14,494 bases of DNA. Origin: Sphingomonadales bacterium (GTDB lineage: Bacteria; Pseudomonadota; Alphaproteobacteria; Sphingomonadales; Sphingomonadaceae). The notes below the pieces were generated by a model that saw only the letters and a list, made by a program, of their open reading frames with translations, ran no database searches and was not told where the DNA came from. How positions within the stretch are numbered: the first letter of the stretch is position 1; each line of letters starts with the position of its first letter. The DNA lies in NCBI GenBank assembly GCA_004292705.1, contig RDXA01000429.1:1-14494 (forward strand), given 5' to 3'. A program made the position numbers and the translations under genes. Shown one piece after another: positions 7,078 to 13,304 of the stretch.

Positions 7078-7094
7078 CGCGGCCACACGCGTAT

Positions 7095-7628
7095 TTATTC
7101 GCGTTTCAGCCCCGCCAGCAGCGCTGCCAGCGGCCCATCCTGCTCGCCCTCAGCCACAATTCCCGCCGCTTTGCGCGCGGCATCGGCGCCTGGCCCTTCG
7201 GCATAGGGATCGATTGCGAGGCCCAGCGTCTGCGCCACGGCTTCCCCCAGATCGAACATGTCGCCACTGAATTCGATTTCGTCGCAGTCGTCGGCTTCGA
7301 GTTCGATTTCCTCCGCCTCGGTGGGAGGACGCTGATTGTCTTCGATAAAGCGCAGGTCGACAGGCTCGTCGATGTGCACCGGGAAGTCCTCGCCGCTGAT
7401 CGCGCAAGGCTGCATGATCCGGGCAACCAGCCGCCCGGTTGCACGGATTGCGCGCGGTTTCTGCTCCAGCGCAACCTCGGCCCTGAGGCTTTCTACTGCA
7501 CCGAGGGCAAAGCGCGCCGCCAGCGCCGAACGTTCGGGCTCGGTCGCTTCGATCACCACCGGCCCCGCCGGCAGCGGGCGCACCTTGACCATGCGGGAAA
7601 GTTCCGACGGGGGCAGCGGGCTGCTCAC
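7095..7628 (-). CDS. YceD/DUF177-family protein
   Basis: A 177-residue protein of the YceD (DUF177) family, whose E. coli and plant members are linked to 23S rRNA accumulation. Family features are the ATGRLVARIMQPCAISGEDF strand-turn region (about residues 63-82), where members usually carry one or two cysteines, the acidic middle (EAEEIELEADDCDEIEF), the DLGEAVAQTLGLAIDPYA segment (about 126-143) and a C-terminal LAALLAGLKRE. The start is a GTG at 7626-7628 overlapping the chaperone gene's TGA in a GTGA, giving the leader MSSPLPPSELSRMVKVRPLP. The later ATG at 7590-7592 would remove the ELSR segment that resembles alphaproteobacterial members. The usual downstream rpmF/plsX genes are absent; the M23 gene converges instead. 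Confidence 0.9.
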   Translation of the reverse strand: MSSPLPPSELSRMVKVRPLPAGPVVIEATEPERSALAARFALGAVESLRAEVALEQKPRAIRATGRLVARIMQPCAISGEDFPVHIDEPVDLRFIEDNQRPPTEAEEIELEADDCDEIEFSGDMFDLGEAVAQTLGLAIDPYAEGPGADAARKAAGIVAEGEQDGPLAALLAGLKRE

Positions 7629-8152
7629 CAGATCGCGCTCGCCTTCATCATCTCGGCGTCCGAAAACCGCGCCAGCCGTTCGGACAGCTTCATCACCCGT
7701 GTCGCCACCGCGCGGGCGCTGGCAGCTTCGTCCGCGCCTTCGGCAAAGGTGACATTGCGCTGGATCGCCGCGCTCAGCTTGTCGAGATCGCCGGTGTTCA
7801 GTGCCCCGCGATAGGCACCGAGCCTGCCGCCGAGAACGCTCATCAGCTTGCCGATGCGCTTGCCCACGACCACGTCATTGACCCCGAATTCGCGCAGTTG
7901 TCCGTCCATGTCCTCGACGAACAGCTCGGCGAGAAGCGCGCTTTCAGACCGCATTTCAGAGGCTTCGACCCGAACCATCACTGCGCTCAGCACTGCGGTG
8001 ATCATGTCGAAGCGTCCGGCGATCGAATCCGCCACCCCGCATTCCGTGTAATAGACCGAGTCGCGCGCCAGCTCGATCACGCGGTGCCACAAGGGACGCA
8101 CGCTTTCACGCGGGTCAGGGGCTGTGCCGAGCAGGCGGGACAAGAAGGACAT
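7625..8152 (-). CDS. Ubiquinol-cytochrome c chaperone (CBP3/UQCC1-type)
   Basis: A 175-residue protein of the ubiquinol-cytochrome c chaperone family, which in mitochondria (Cbp3/UQCC1) helps make and assemble cytochrome b of the bc1 complex. The sequence shows the family's helical pattern: PLWHRVIELARDSVYYTECG near residues 20-39, DSIAGRFDMITAVLSAVMVR, then the conserved LFVEDMDGQLREFGVNDVVV and GKRIGKLMSVLGGRLGAY. No signal peptide is present, so it should work in the cytosol or at the inner membrane surface. The ATG at 8150-8152 gives the usual MSFLSRLLG start; an in-frame extension to 8206 adds 18 residues without support. It overlaps the DUF177 start by four bases and is divergent from bamE, an arrangement I recall from other alphaproteobacteria. 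Confidence 0.9.
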   Translation of the reverse strand: MSFLSRLLGTAPDPRESVRPLWHRVIELARDSVYYTECGVADSIAGRFDMITAVLSAVMVRVEASEMRSESALLAELFVEDMDGQLREFGVNDVVVGKRIGKLMSVLGGRLGAYRGALNTGDLDKLSAAIQRNVTFAEGADEAASARAVATRVMKLSERLARFSDAEMMKASAIW

Positions 8153-8195
8153 GGGGTCAAGCGCCTTTCGCGACGGGAACACCCAGCACACTACG

Positions 8196-8239
8196 GTAAC
8201 GCACAAGTAACGGATGCGTTCAACACAGGTTCAACCGGG
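8196..8239. promoter_or_regulatory. Four 11-bp-phased direct repeats, candidate regulator-binding array
   Basis: Units begin at 8196, 8207, 8218 and 8229, exactly 11 bases apart. The first two start GTAACG, the last two GTTCAAC. It lies 43 bases upstream of the bc1-chaperone start and 123 upstream of bamE. Direct repeats at one helical turn are typical of OmpR/PhoB-family response-regulator sites. The last two units also read GTTC-N7-GTTC (8218-8232), the alphaproteobacterial LexA box pattern. On the minus strand TTGAAC occurs twice and could serve as a -35. Confidence 0.45.
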
Positions 8240-8267
8240 CTGTACCACCGCTTTGCCACATGGTGCG

Positions 8268-8296
8268 TTGCCAGCGAGCGCCTAGCCCCTTAAAGC
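8268..8296 (+). promoter_or_regulatory. Candidate promoter for bamE
   Basis: TTGCCA (8268-8273) and TAAAGC (8291-8296) are separated by 17 bases and lie 66 bases upstream of the preferred bamE ATG. The -10 is poor, so this is only the best visible candidate in the gap. Confidence 0.25.
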
Positions 8297-8362
8297 ACGA
8301 CCCCCAAGGGAAAAGAGCGCACAAGGTGCGGCACGGAACGGGACGGACAGAGTTTGGCGCAG

Positions 8363-8866
8363 ATGAAGAAGGCAGGCGCGATGGATTTGGGCAGTCGCAG
8401 GCTGCGCGGCGCGGCGGTGCTGGCTCTGGCGGCCGTGGTGCTGCCGGCCTGTACGGCGATCCGCGAATCGCGCGGTTACATCGTCGATCAGACATTGACG
8501 TCCCTGATCCAGCCGAAGATCGACAACCAGCAATCGGTTGAAGGCACGCTTGGCCGCCCGACGTTTACCAGCCAGTTCGGCACGCCGACCTGGTATTATG
8601 TTTCGAGCATCACCGGTCAGCGCCCCTTCAACCGCCCGCGCATCCGTGATCATTCGGTGCTGGCTGTCACCTTCGATGCCGCAGGCCGGGTGGTTGACGT
8701 GCAGCGCAGCGGTGTGGAGCAGGTGGTGTTCCTCGATCCCGAAGGCGACAAGACGCCAACGCTGGGCCGCGAACGCGGCTTCCTCGAAGACCTGTTCGGC
8801 AACATCGGCCAGGTCGGCGGAGCGGGCGTGGGCGGAGCCCCCGGTGGCGGCCCCAACGGGCAGTAA
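8363..8866 (+). CDS. bamE: Outer-membrane assembly factor BamE (SmpA/OmlA), lipoprotein
   Basis: A 167-residue BamE-family lipoprotein, a small accessory subunit of the BAM complex that inserts beta-barrel proteins into the outer membrane. The N-terminus has a basic segment, a hydrophobic run and the lipobox LPAC with Cys30. The mature domain shows the family pattern: an early helix (TLTSLIQPKIDNQQSVEGTL) followed by GRPTFTSQFGTPTWYYVS, where 'lG.P..s..fg...WyY' is the hallmark, and LAVTFDAAGRVVDVQRSG. A Gly-rich tail of ~25 residues follows and is not part of the core fold. The ATG at 8363 (MKKAGAMDL) is preferred; the ATG at 8381 is equally possible and has a purine-rich AAGGCAGG upstream. 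It is divergent from the bc1 chaperone and 57 bases before hslV. Confidence 0.9.
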   Translation: MKKAGAMDLGSRRLRGAAVLALAAVVLPACTAIRESRGYIVDQTLTSLIQPKIDNQQSVEGTLGRPTFTSQFGTPTWYYVSSITGQRPFNRPRIRDHSVLAVTFDAAGRVVDVQRSGVEQVVFLDPEGDKTPTLGRERGFLEDLFGNIGQVGGAGVGGAPGGGPNGQ

Positions 8867-8887
8867 GCTTGCCCGGAACACAGCACG

Positions 8888-8915
8888 CTTGATCCTCGGG
8901 TCGGGCGCGCCATAT
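8888..8915 (+). promoter_or_regulatory. Candidate RpoH (sigma-32) heat-shock promoter of hslVU
   Basis: CTTGAT (8888-8893) and CGCCATAT (8908-8915) are separated by 14 bases. This fits the heat-shock sigma consensus CTTGAA-N13-17-CCCCATnT with one mismatch in each box, directly in front of hslV, a classic RpoH target. Initiation would be expected at about 8921-8924, at or just before the hslV ATG (8924), and no Shine-Dalgarno is seen, so the transcript would be almost leaderless. Confidence 0.6.
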
Positions 8916-8923
8916 CTGCCGGT

Positions 8924-9481
8924 ATGACAAGCGATCCTTCGGCCCATGGCCTCGTGCAATGGCACGGCACTACCATAATCGGCGTCAGGCGCGGCGGCAC
9001 CACGGTGATCGCTGGCGATGGGCAGGTGTCGATGGGCAACACCGTGATGAAGCCCAACGCGCGCAAGGTGCGCCGCATCGGCGATGGCAGCGTGATCGCC
9101 GGTTTCGCGGGCGCGACCGCAGATGCCTTCACCCTGTTCGAGCGGCTGGAAAAGAAGCTCGAACAATATTCCGGCCAGCTGATGCGCGCCTCGGTGGAGC
9201 TCGCGAAGGACTGGCGCACCGACAAGTATCTGCGCAATCTCGAAGCGCTGATGATCGTCGCCGATCATGACACGCTGCTGGTGCTGACCGGCAATGGCGA
9301 TGTGCTGGAGCCGGTGGGCGAGATCGCCGCGATCGGATCAGGCGGCAATTTCGCGCTCGCCGCCGCGCGGGCGCTGGCCGATTACGAGACCGACGCCGAA
9401 ACCATTGCGCGCAAGGCAATGGCGGTCGCGGCCGATATCTGCGTCTTCACCAATGGCAATCTGACGGTCGAGACGGTCTGA
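8924..9481 (+). CDS. hslV: HslV, proteolytic subunit of the HslVU ATP-dependent protease
   Basis: A 185-residue proteasome-beta-like peptidase. The propeptide MTSDPSAHGLVQWHG ends just before the active-site pair Thr16-Thr17 (HGTTIIGVRRGG); removal exposes the N-terminal catalytic threonine. Other family marks are TTVIAGDGQVSMGNTVMKPN, ARKVRRIGDGSVIAGFAGAT, EALMIVADHDTLLVLTGNGD and AIGSGGNFALAAARAL. It forms a double hexamer ring capped by HslU and degrades misfolded and regulatory proteins in the cytosol. The ATG is 57 bases after bamE, directly behind a candidate heat-shock promoter. It is separated from hslU by an unusual 106-base gap holding an inverted repeat pair rather than the usual close spacing. 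Length and catalytic residues are intact. Confidence 0.97.
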   Translation: MTSDPSAHGLVQWHGTTIIGVRRGGTTVIAGDGQVSMGNTVMKPNARKVRRIGDGSVIAGFAGATADAFTLFERLEKKLEQYSGQLMRASVELAKDWRTDKYLRNLEALMIVADHDTLLVLTGNGDVLEPVGEIAAIGSGGNFALAAARALADYETDAETIARKAMAVAADICVFTNGNLTVETV

Positions 9482-9487
9482 CCATCT

Positions 9488-9574
9488 CCCCTCCCGCTAG
9501 CGGGAGGGGCCGGGGGTGGGCCTGTTCCGCACCCGAGTTTTCCCACCCCTGACCCCTCCCGCAAGCGGGAGGGG
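9488..9574. repeat. Composite inverted repeat (BIME-like pair of palindromic units) between hslV and hslU
   Basis: Two 33-base units face each other: 9488-9520 and 9542-9574 (inverted), matching at 30 of 33 positions, around a 21-base spacer. Each unit has its own hairpin: 9488-9509 is a perfect 22-bp palindrome centred on GCTAGC, and 9553-9562 pairs with 9565-9574 (ten pairs, AA loop). A GGGGTGGG-type tail completes each unit. This is the architecture of REP/BIME elements. No other copy lies in the window. The last bases (GGGAGGGGG) are followed 13 bases later by the hslU ATG and may supply a ribosome-binding site. Confidence 0.85.
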
Positions 9575-9587
9575 GAATGAGAACGAA

Positions 9588-10889
9588 ATGTCCGAAAATC
9601 TTACCCCCAAAGCCATCGTCGCCGCGCTCGACGAACACATCATCGGCCAGGCCGAGGCCAAGCGCGCGGTCGCGGTGGCGCTCCGCAATCGCTGGCGGCG
9701 ACAGCGGCTCGGTGCCGATTTGCGCGACGAGGTGACGCCCAAGAACATCCTGATGATCGGCCCCACCGGCTGCGGCAAGACCGAGATCAGCCGGCGGCTG
9801 GCGAAGCTGGCCGAGGCCCCCTTCATCAAGGTCGAGGCGACCAAGTTCACCGAGGTCGGCTATGTCGGGCGCGATGTCGAACAGATTGCCCGCGATCTGG
9901 TGGAGGAGGCGATCCGGCTGGAAAAGGAACGCCGCCGCGAAGCGGTGCGCGAAGCAGCCAGCGCGGCCGCAATGGACCGGCTGCTGACCGCGCTGGTGGG
10001 CGATAACGCCTCCGAAGCGACGCGCGAAAGCTTTCGCCAGCGCATCGTGCAGAACGCGATGAACGACGTCGAGGTCGAGATCGAGGTGCGCGATACCCCT
10101 GCCGCGCCATTCGACATGGGCAATATGGGTGGGCAGATCGGGATGATCGACCTCAGCGACATGATGGGCAAGGCGCTGGGCCGCAAAGCCACCCGCCGCC
10201 AGAAACTGCGCGTGCCCGATGCGTGGGATCGGCTGGTGGATGAAGAGGCAGACAAGCGCCTCGATCAAGACGATGTTGCACGGGTGGCGCTGGCCAATGC
10301 CGAGACCAACGGGATCGTGTTCCTCGACGAGATCGACAAGATCGCGGTCAGCGATGTGCGCGGCGGGAGCGTGTCACGCGAAGGCGTGCAGCGCGATCTG
10401 CTCCCCCTGATCGAAGGCACCACGGTCGCGACCAAATATGGCCCGATGAAAACCGACCACGTGCTGTTTATCGCCAGCGGCGCGTTCCACGTGGCCAAGC
10501 CCAGCGACATGCTCCCCGAATTGCAGGGCCGGTTGCCGATCCGGGTGGAGCTGCGCGCGCTGACCGAGGCTGATTTCGTGCGCATCCTCAGCGAAACCCG
10601 CGCCAATCTGGTGGCGCAGTACAAGGCGCTGCTCGGCACCGAGGAGGTAACGCTCGACATCACCGCAGATGCCGTGGCGGAGATCGCCCGGATCGCGGCG
10701 CAGGTGAACAGCACGGTCGAAAATATCGGCGCGCGGCGGCTCCAGACGGTGATGGAGCGCTTGCTGGAAGAGGTCAGCTTCGAGGCCGAAGACCTGACGG
10801 GCCAGACCGTGGCCATCGATGCCGCCTATGTGCGCGATAAACTGGCGGGCCTCGCAGGCAACACCGACCTCAGCAAATACATCCTGTAA
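9588..10889 (+). CDS. hslU: HslU, AAA+ unfoldase ATPase of the HslVU protease
   Basis: A 433-residue Clp/Hsp100-type ATPase that unfolds substrates and feeds them to HslV. The Walker A motif GPTGCGKT is at residues 58-65, the pore loop GYVG at 91-94, Walker B VFLDEIDK at 244-251, the Arg-finger region ELQGR at 311-315 and sensor-2 GARR at 381-384. The intermediate (I) domain lies between roughly 105 and 230. The C-terminus DLSKYIL is the tail that docks into HslV to activate it. The ATG at 9588 begins the typical MSENLTPKAIVAALDEHIIG; the frame stays open upstream to 9516 but only through the repeat element, so that extension is rejected. The ACT-domain gene's ATG overlaps its TAA by one base. 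Confidence 0.97.
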   Translation: MSENLTPKAIVAALDEHIIGQAEAKRAVAVALRNRWRRQRLGADLRDEVTPKNILMIGPTGCGKTEISRRLAKLAEAPFIKVEATKFTEVGYVGRDVEQIARDLVEEAIRLEKERRREAVREAASAAAMDRLLTALVGDNASEATRESFRQRIVQNAMNDVEVEIEVRDTPAAPFDMGNMGGQIGMIDLSDMMGKALGRKATRRQKLRVPDAWDRLVDEEADKRLDQDDVARVALANAETNGIVFLDEIDKIAVSDVRGGSVSREGVQRDLLPLIEGTTVATKYGPMKTDHVLFIASGAFHVAKPSDMLPELQGRLPIRVELRALTEADFVRILSETRANLVAQYKALLGTEEVTLDITADAVAEIARIAAQVNSTVENIGARRLQTVMERLLEEVSFEAEDLTGQTVAIDAAYVRDKLAGLAGNTDLSKYIL

Positions 10890-11263
10890 TGACAGCAGGG
10901 CCGGTAAGCGATCTGGCAGGAATGCTGGCGGGCATGGCGCCGCGGCTGGATGCGCGCGAATGGCGGTTTGTGGTGATTGAAAGCGAGGCCTCCGCCGATG
11001 CCTTTGCGCTCATCCGCGAAGATGAGGGCACAACGGCTATCGTGCCGGGCCACGGCGAGGGTGCGGCCTTCGCCCGCATCACCCTGACGGTGCATTCCGC
11101 GCTGGAAGGCATCGGGCTGACCGCAGTGGTTGCCACTGCGCTCGCTGAGGCAGGGATTGCCTGCAATGTCGTGGCGGGCTTCCACCACGATCATCTGTTT
11201 GTGCCCTGGCAGCGGCGCGATGAGGCGCTGGCCGTTCTCCAGCGCCTCTCGCAATCGGTCTGA
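10889..11263 (+). CDS. ACT-domain-containing protein
   Basis: A 124-residue stand-alone ACT-domain protein. The first half (about residues 15-60, REWRFVVIESEASADAFALI and DEGTTAIVPG) is followed by an ACT core at about 63-122: ARITLTVHSALEGIGLTAVV, ATALAEAGIACNVVAGFHHD and HLFVPWQRRDEALAVLQRL. The pattern 'LTvHSsLeaVGLtAavataLaeagIscNvvAgyyHDHlfVp' is typical of small ACT proteins found in many proteobacteria. ACT domains usually bind amino acids, but the ligand and target of this group are not known. It overlaps the hslU stop by one base (TAATG), so it is probably translated with hslU. Its TGA (11261-11263) abuts the S9 peptidase stop on the other strand, forming TGATCA. Confidence 0.88.
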   Translation: MTAGPVSDLAGMLAGMAPRLDAREWRFVVIESEASADAFALIREDEGTTAIVPGHGEGAAFARITLTVHSALEGIGLTAVVATALAEAGIACNVVAGFHHDHLFVPWQRRDEALAVLQRLSQSV

Positions 11264-13216
11264 TCATTCGCCCAGAAGGTGCTTTTTCCAGAACACGAGC
11301 TGCGCGAGGAAAGCGTAGTCCGAATTTGCCTTCTTGGCGAAACCGTGGCCTTCGTCGGCCGCCACCAGATGCCACGCCTCGCCGCCATTCTTGCGGATTG
11401 CAGCGACCATCTGGTCAGCTTCTGACTTGGGCACGCGCGGATCATTGGCACCGGTCACGACGAACATCGGCTTGGTGATCTCGCTCACCCGGGTCAGCGG
11501 GCTGATCTCGGCCAACTTGGCGCGCTGTTCGGGCACGCGCTCGTCGCCATATTCCACCCGGCGCAGGTCTTGCCGGTAGGGGTTGGTGTTTTCGAGGAAG
11601 CTGACGAAATTGCTGATCGCCACGGTGCATTGGGTCGCGGTGAGCTTGTCCTTCAGCTGCACGGCGGCAGCATAGCACATGTAGCCGCCATAGGAGCCGC
11701 CGGTCAGACCGACCTTGGCCGGATCGACCGCCGGATCGGCGCGCACCGCGTCCATCAGCGCCGCCATGTCCTTCACCGAATCCTCGCGCTTGAAGGGGCC
11801 ATTGTCGAGGCTGACGAAGGTCTTGCCGTAGCCGGTCGAGCCGCGGACATTGGGGTAGAAAATGCCGATCCCCAGCTCGTTGAGGTAGTAATTGTTGCGA
11901 CCGATGAAGCCGGCGGTGCTCTGCCCCTCCGGCCCGCCGTGGACGCTCACGATCAGGGGGCGCTTGCCGGGAAACTTCGACGGATCGGGAAGGTAGAGCA
12001 GGCCGGAGACTTCCAGCCCGTCAAAGCTCTTCGTGGTCACGATGCGCGGTTCGACATTGCTGGCGGGATCGAGGCCACCGGTTTCGCTTTGCGTCCAGCG
12101 GGTAATCTGCATGGTCTTGGGATCGAGCGACCACACATCTGCCGCGCTTTTGGCGCTGGAGAAGGAAAAGCCGATCTCGCCCCACGGCGCGATGTCGAGC
12201 CCGCCGATCTGTCCGGCGGGGAGGGCATCGACTGGGGTCACTGTGCCGCTGGCGACATCGAGAATGCGCATCCGGTCCGAACCGGCCTCGTTCACCTCGT
12301 AAACAATGGTCTTGCCATCGTCGGAGATGTCGAACCCGTCGACGTCCCATGTCTCGCGCGTCACCGGCGTGAACTTGCCCGTTAGGGGGTCGAGCCGTCC
12401 GAGGCGCTGGAAGTCCGATCCTTCATCGCTGGTAACCCACAGCGTCCCGTCAGGGCTGATTTCCATGCCGCCAAAGGCGATTTGCGCCTTGGGATCGCTG
12501 GTCGGAACCATCGCTCCGGTCGCCAGATCGACCCGGTAGAGGTCGACATCCTGAACCGACCTGTAATCGGCAACATATGCCGTGGTCTTGTCGGGCGAGA
12601 AGCCGGTGATCGCCCAGCCGCCACCCTTGCTCTCGTGCACCATGCGCACGGATGCCGGATCGCGCGGGTTCATGACATAGAGGTCCGAATCAACCCCGTT
12701 GCGCCGGGTCGAGCTGAACCCGATCAGCTCGCCGTCGCGGCTCCATGCGTTCATCTGGTTACGGCTCTTGCCGTCTGTCAGCAGGCTGAGCCGACCGTCT
12801 TTGAGGGTATGGAGCTGGAAATACTCATCCCCGCCGCGATCCTTGCTGACGAGGATGATGTCGCCTTTGGTCGGCGCAAAGGAACCGCGCACCGGTTCGG
12901 CCTCAAAGCTGATCTGGGTGCGTGCCCCCATCGGCATTTCCACCCGGTGGAGCTGGTTCACATTGGCAAAGCGGGTGCTGATCAGCACTGCGCGGGTATT
13001 GGGATCCCACCCGGCAAAGCCCGCGCCGCGCGCTTCGAGATAGGGGCGCACGCGCTCCGCCATCGCTAGCGGCACAGGGGGCATTTGCTCGGCCGTCAGC
13101 GCGGCCGGAATCGGTACGGCGGGCCCATCCGCGGGCGCGGGAGCAGCTTGCTGCTGGGCGGAAGCGGGAAGGGACGCGCTGGCGAGCAGCAGGGCAAGCA
13201 GACGTGGGTGACGCAT
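11264..13216 (-). CDS. Exported S9-family prolyl-oligopeptidase-type peptidase
   Basis: A 650-residue S9 peptidase. Residues 1-20 form a Sec signal peptide with likely cleavage after ASA, before a run of Gln/Ala/Pro, so it acts in the periplasm or beyond. Residues ~55-390 are a beta-propeller of repeated strands (examples ISPDGTLWVTSDEG, ISDDGKTIVYEVNE, SRDGELIGFSSTRR). The C-terminal alpha/beta-hydrolase domain (~395-650) has VSVHGGPEG, the nucleophile in GGSYGGYM (Ser508), Asp592 in GANDPRV and His624 in DEGHGF, a complete triad. Such enzymes release dipeptides or cleave oligopeptides; the exact cut site is not predictable here. The ATG at 13214-13216 is chosen because the frame further upstream only runs through the ABC gene in another phase. 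GAGAGAGAG lies 11 bases or more upstream, inside a hairpin. Confidence 0.93.
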   Translation of the reverse strand: MRHPRLLALLLASASLPASAQQQAAPAPADGPAVPIPAALTAEQMPPVPLAMAERVRPYLEARGAGFAGWDPNTRAVLISTRFANVNQLHRVEMPMGARTQISFEAEPVRGSFAPTKGDIILVSKDRGGDEYFQLHTLKDGRLSLLTDGKSRNQMNAWSRDGELIGFSSTRRNGVDSDLYVMNPRDPASVRMVHESKGGGWAITGFSPDKTTAYVADYRSVQDVDLYRVDLATGAMVPTSDPKAQIAFGGMEISPDGTLWVTSDEGSDFQRLGRLDPLTGKFTPVTRETWDVDGFDISDDGKTIVYEVNEAGSDRMRILDVASGTVTPVDALPAGQIGGLDIAPWGEIGFSFSSAKSAADVWSLDPKTMQITRWTQSETGGLDPASNVEPRIVTTKSFDGLEVSGLLYLPDPSKFPGKRPLIVSVHGGPEGQSTAGFIGRNNYYLNELGIGIFYPNVRGSTGYGKTFVSLDNGPFKREDSVKDMAALMDAVRADPAVDPAKVGLTGGSYGGYMCYAAAVQLKDKLTATQCTVAISNFVSFLENTNPYRQDLRRVEYGDERVPEQRAKLAEISPLTRVSEITKPMFVVTGANDPRVPKSEADQMVAAIRKNGGEAWHLVAADEGHGFAKKANSDYAFLAQLVFWKKHLLGE

Positions 13217-13227
13217 CGGGTAGTTCT

Positions 13228-13269
13228 CTCTCTCGTGGGACCGGCCCCTTTCGGGACTCCACGAGAGAG
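13228..13269 (-). promoter_or_regulatory. Hairpin in the S9 peptidase leader
   Basis: CTCTCTCGTGG and CCACGAGAGAG are perfect 11-base complements (13259-13269 and 13228-13238) around a 20-base loop that may form a small inner stem. On the minus-strand RNA the 3' arm holds the purine run GAGAGAG, the only ribosome-binding-like sequence before the ATG at 13216. It could mask that site, or be a stability/attenuation hairpin between the ABC gene and the peptidase gene. No U-run follows, so a standard terminator is unlikely. Confidence 0.5.
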
Positions 13270-13304
13270 GTAACGGGCGCTTGTCAGCGAGGCAATCGGG
13301 CGCG

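Noticed and set aside
7087..7104. ACGCG/CGCGT inverted repeat over the DUF177 stop codon
   Set aside because: A five-base stem with an eight-base loop and no T-run is too weak to call a terminator.
8282..9268. Long minus-strand open frame opposite bamE and hslV
   Set aside because: Its translation resembles no protein family and it is antisense to two complete, conserved genes.
9516..9587. N-terminal extension of HslU
   Set aside because: These codons run through the palindromic repeat; HslU proteins begin at the MSENLTPKAI position.
13267..13295. Promoter TTGCCT-N17-TACCTC on the minus strand before the S9 gene
   Set aside because: The -10 is poor and would place the start inside the left arm of the leader hairpin; the evidence is too thin to annotate.
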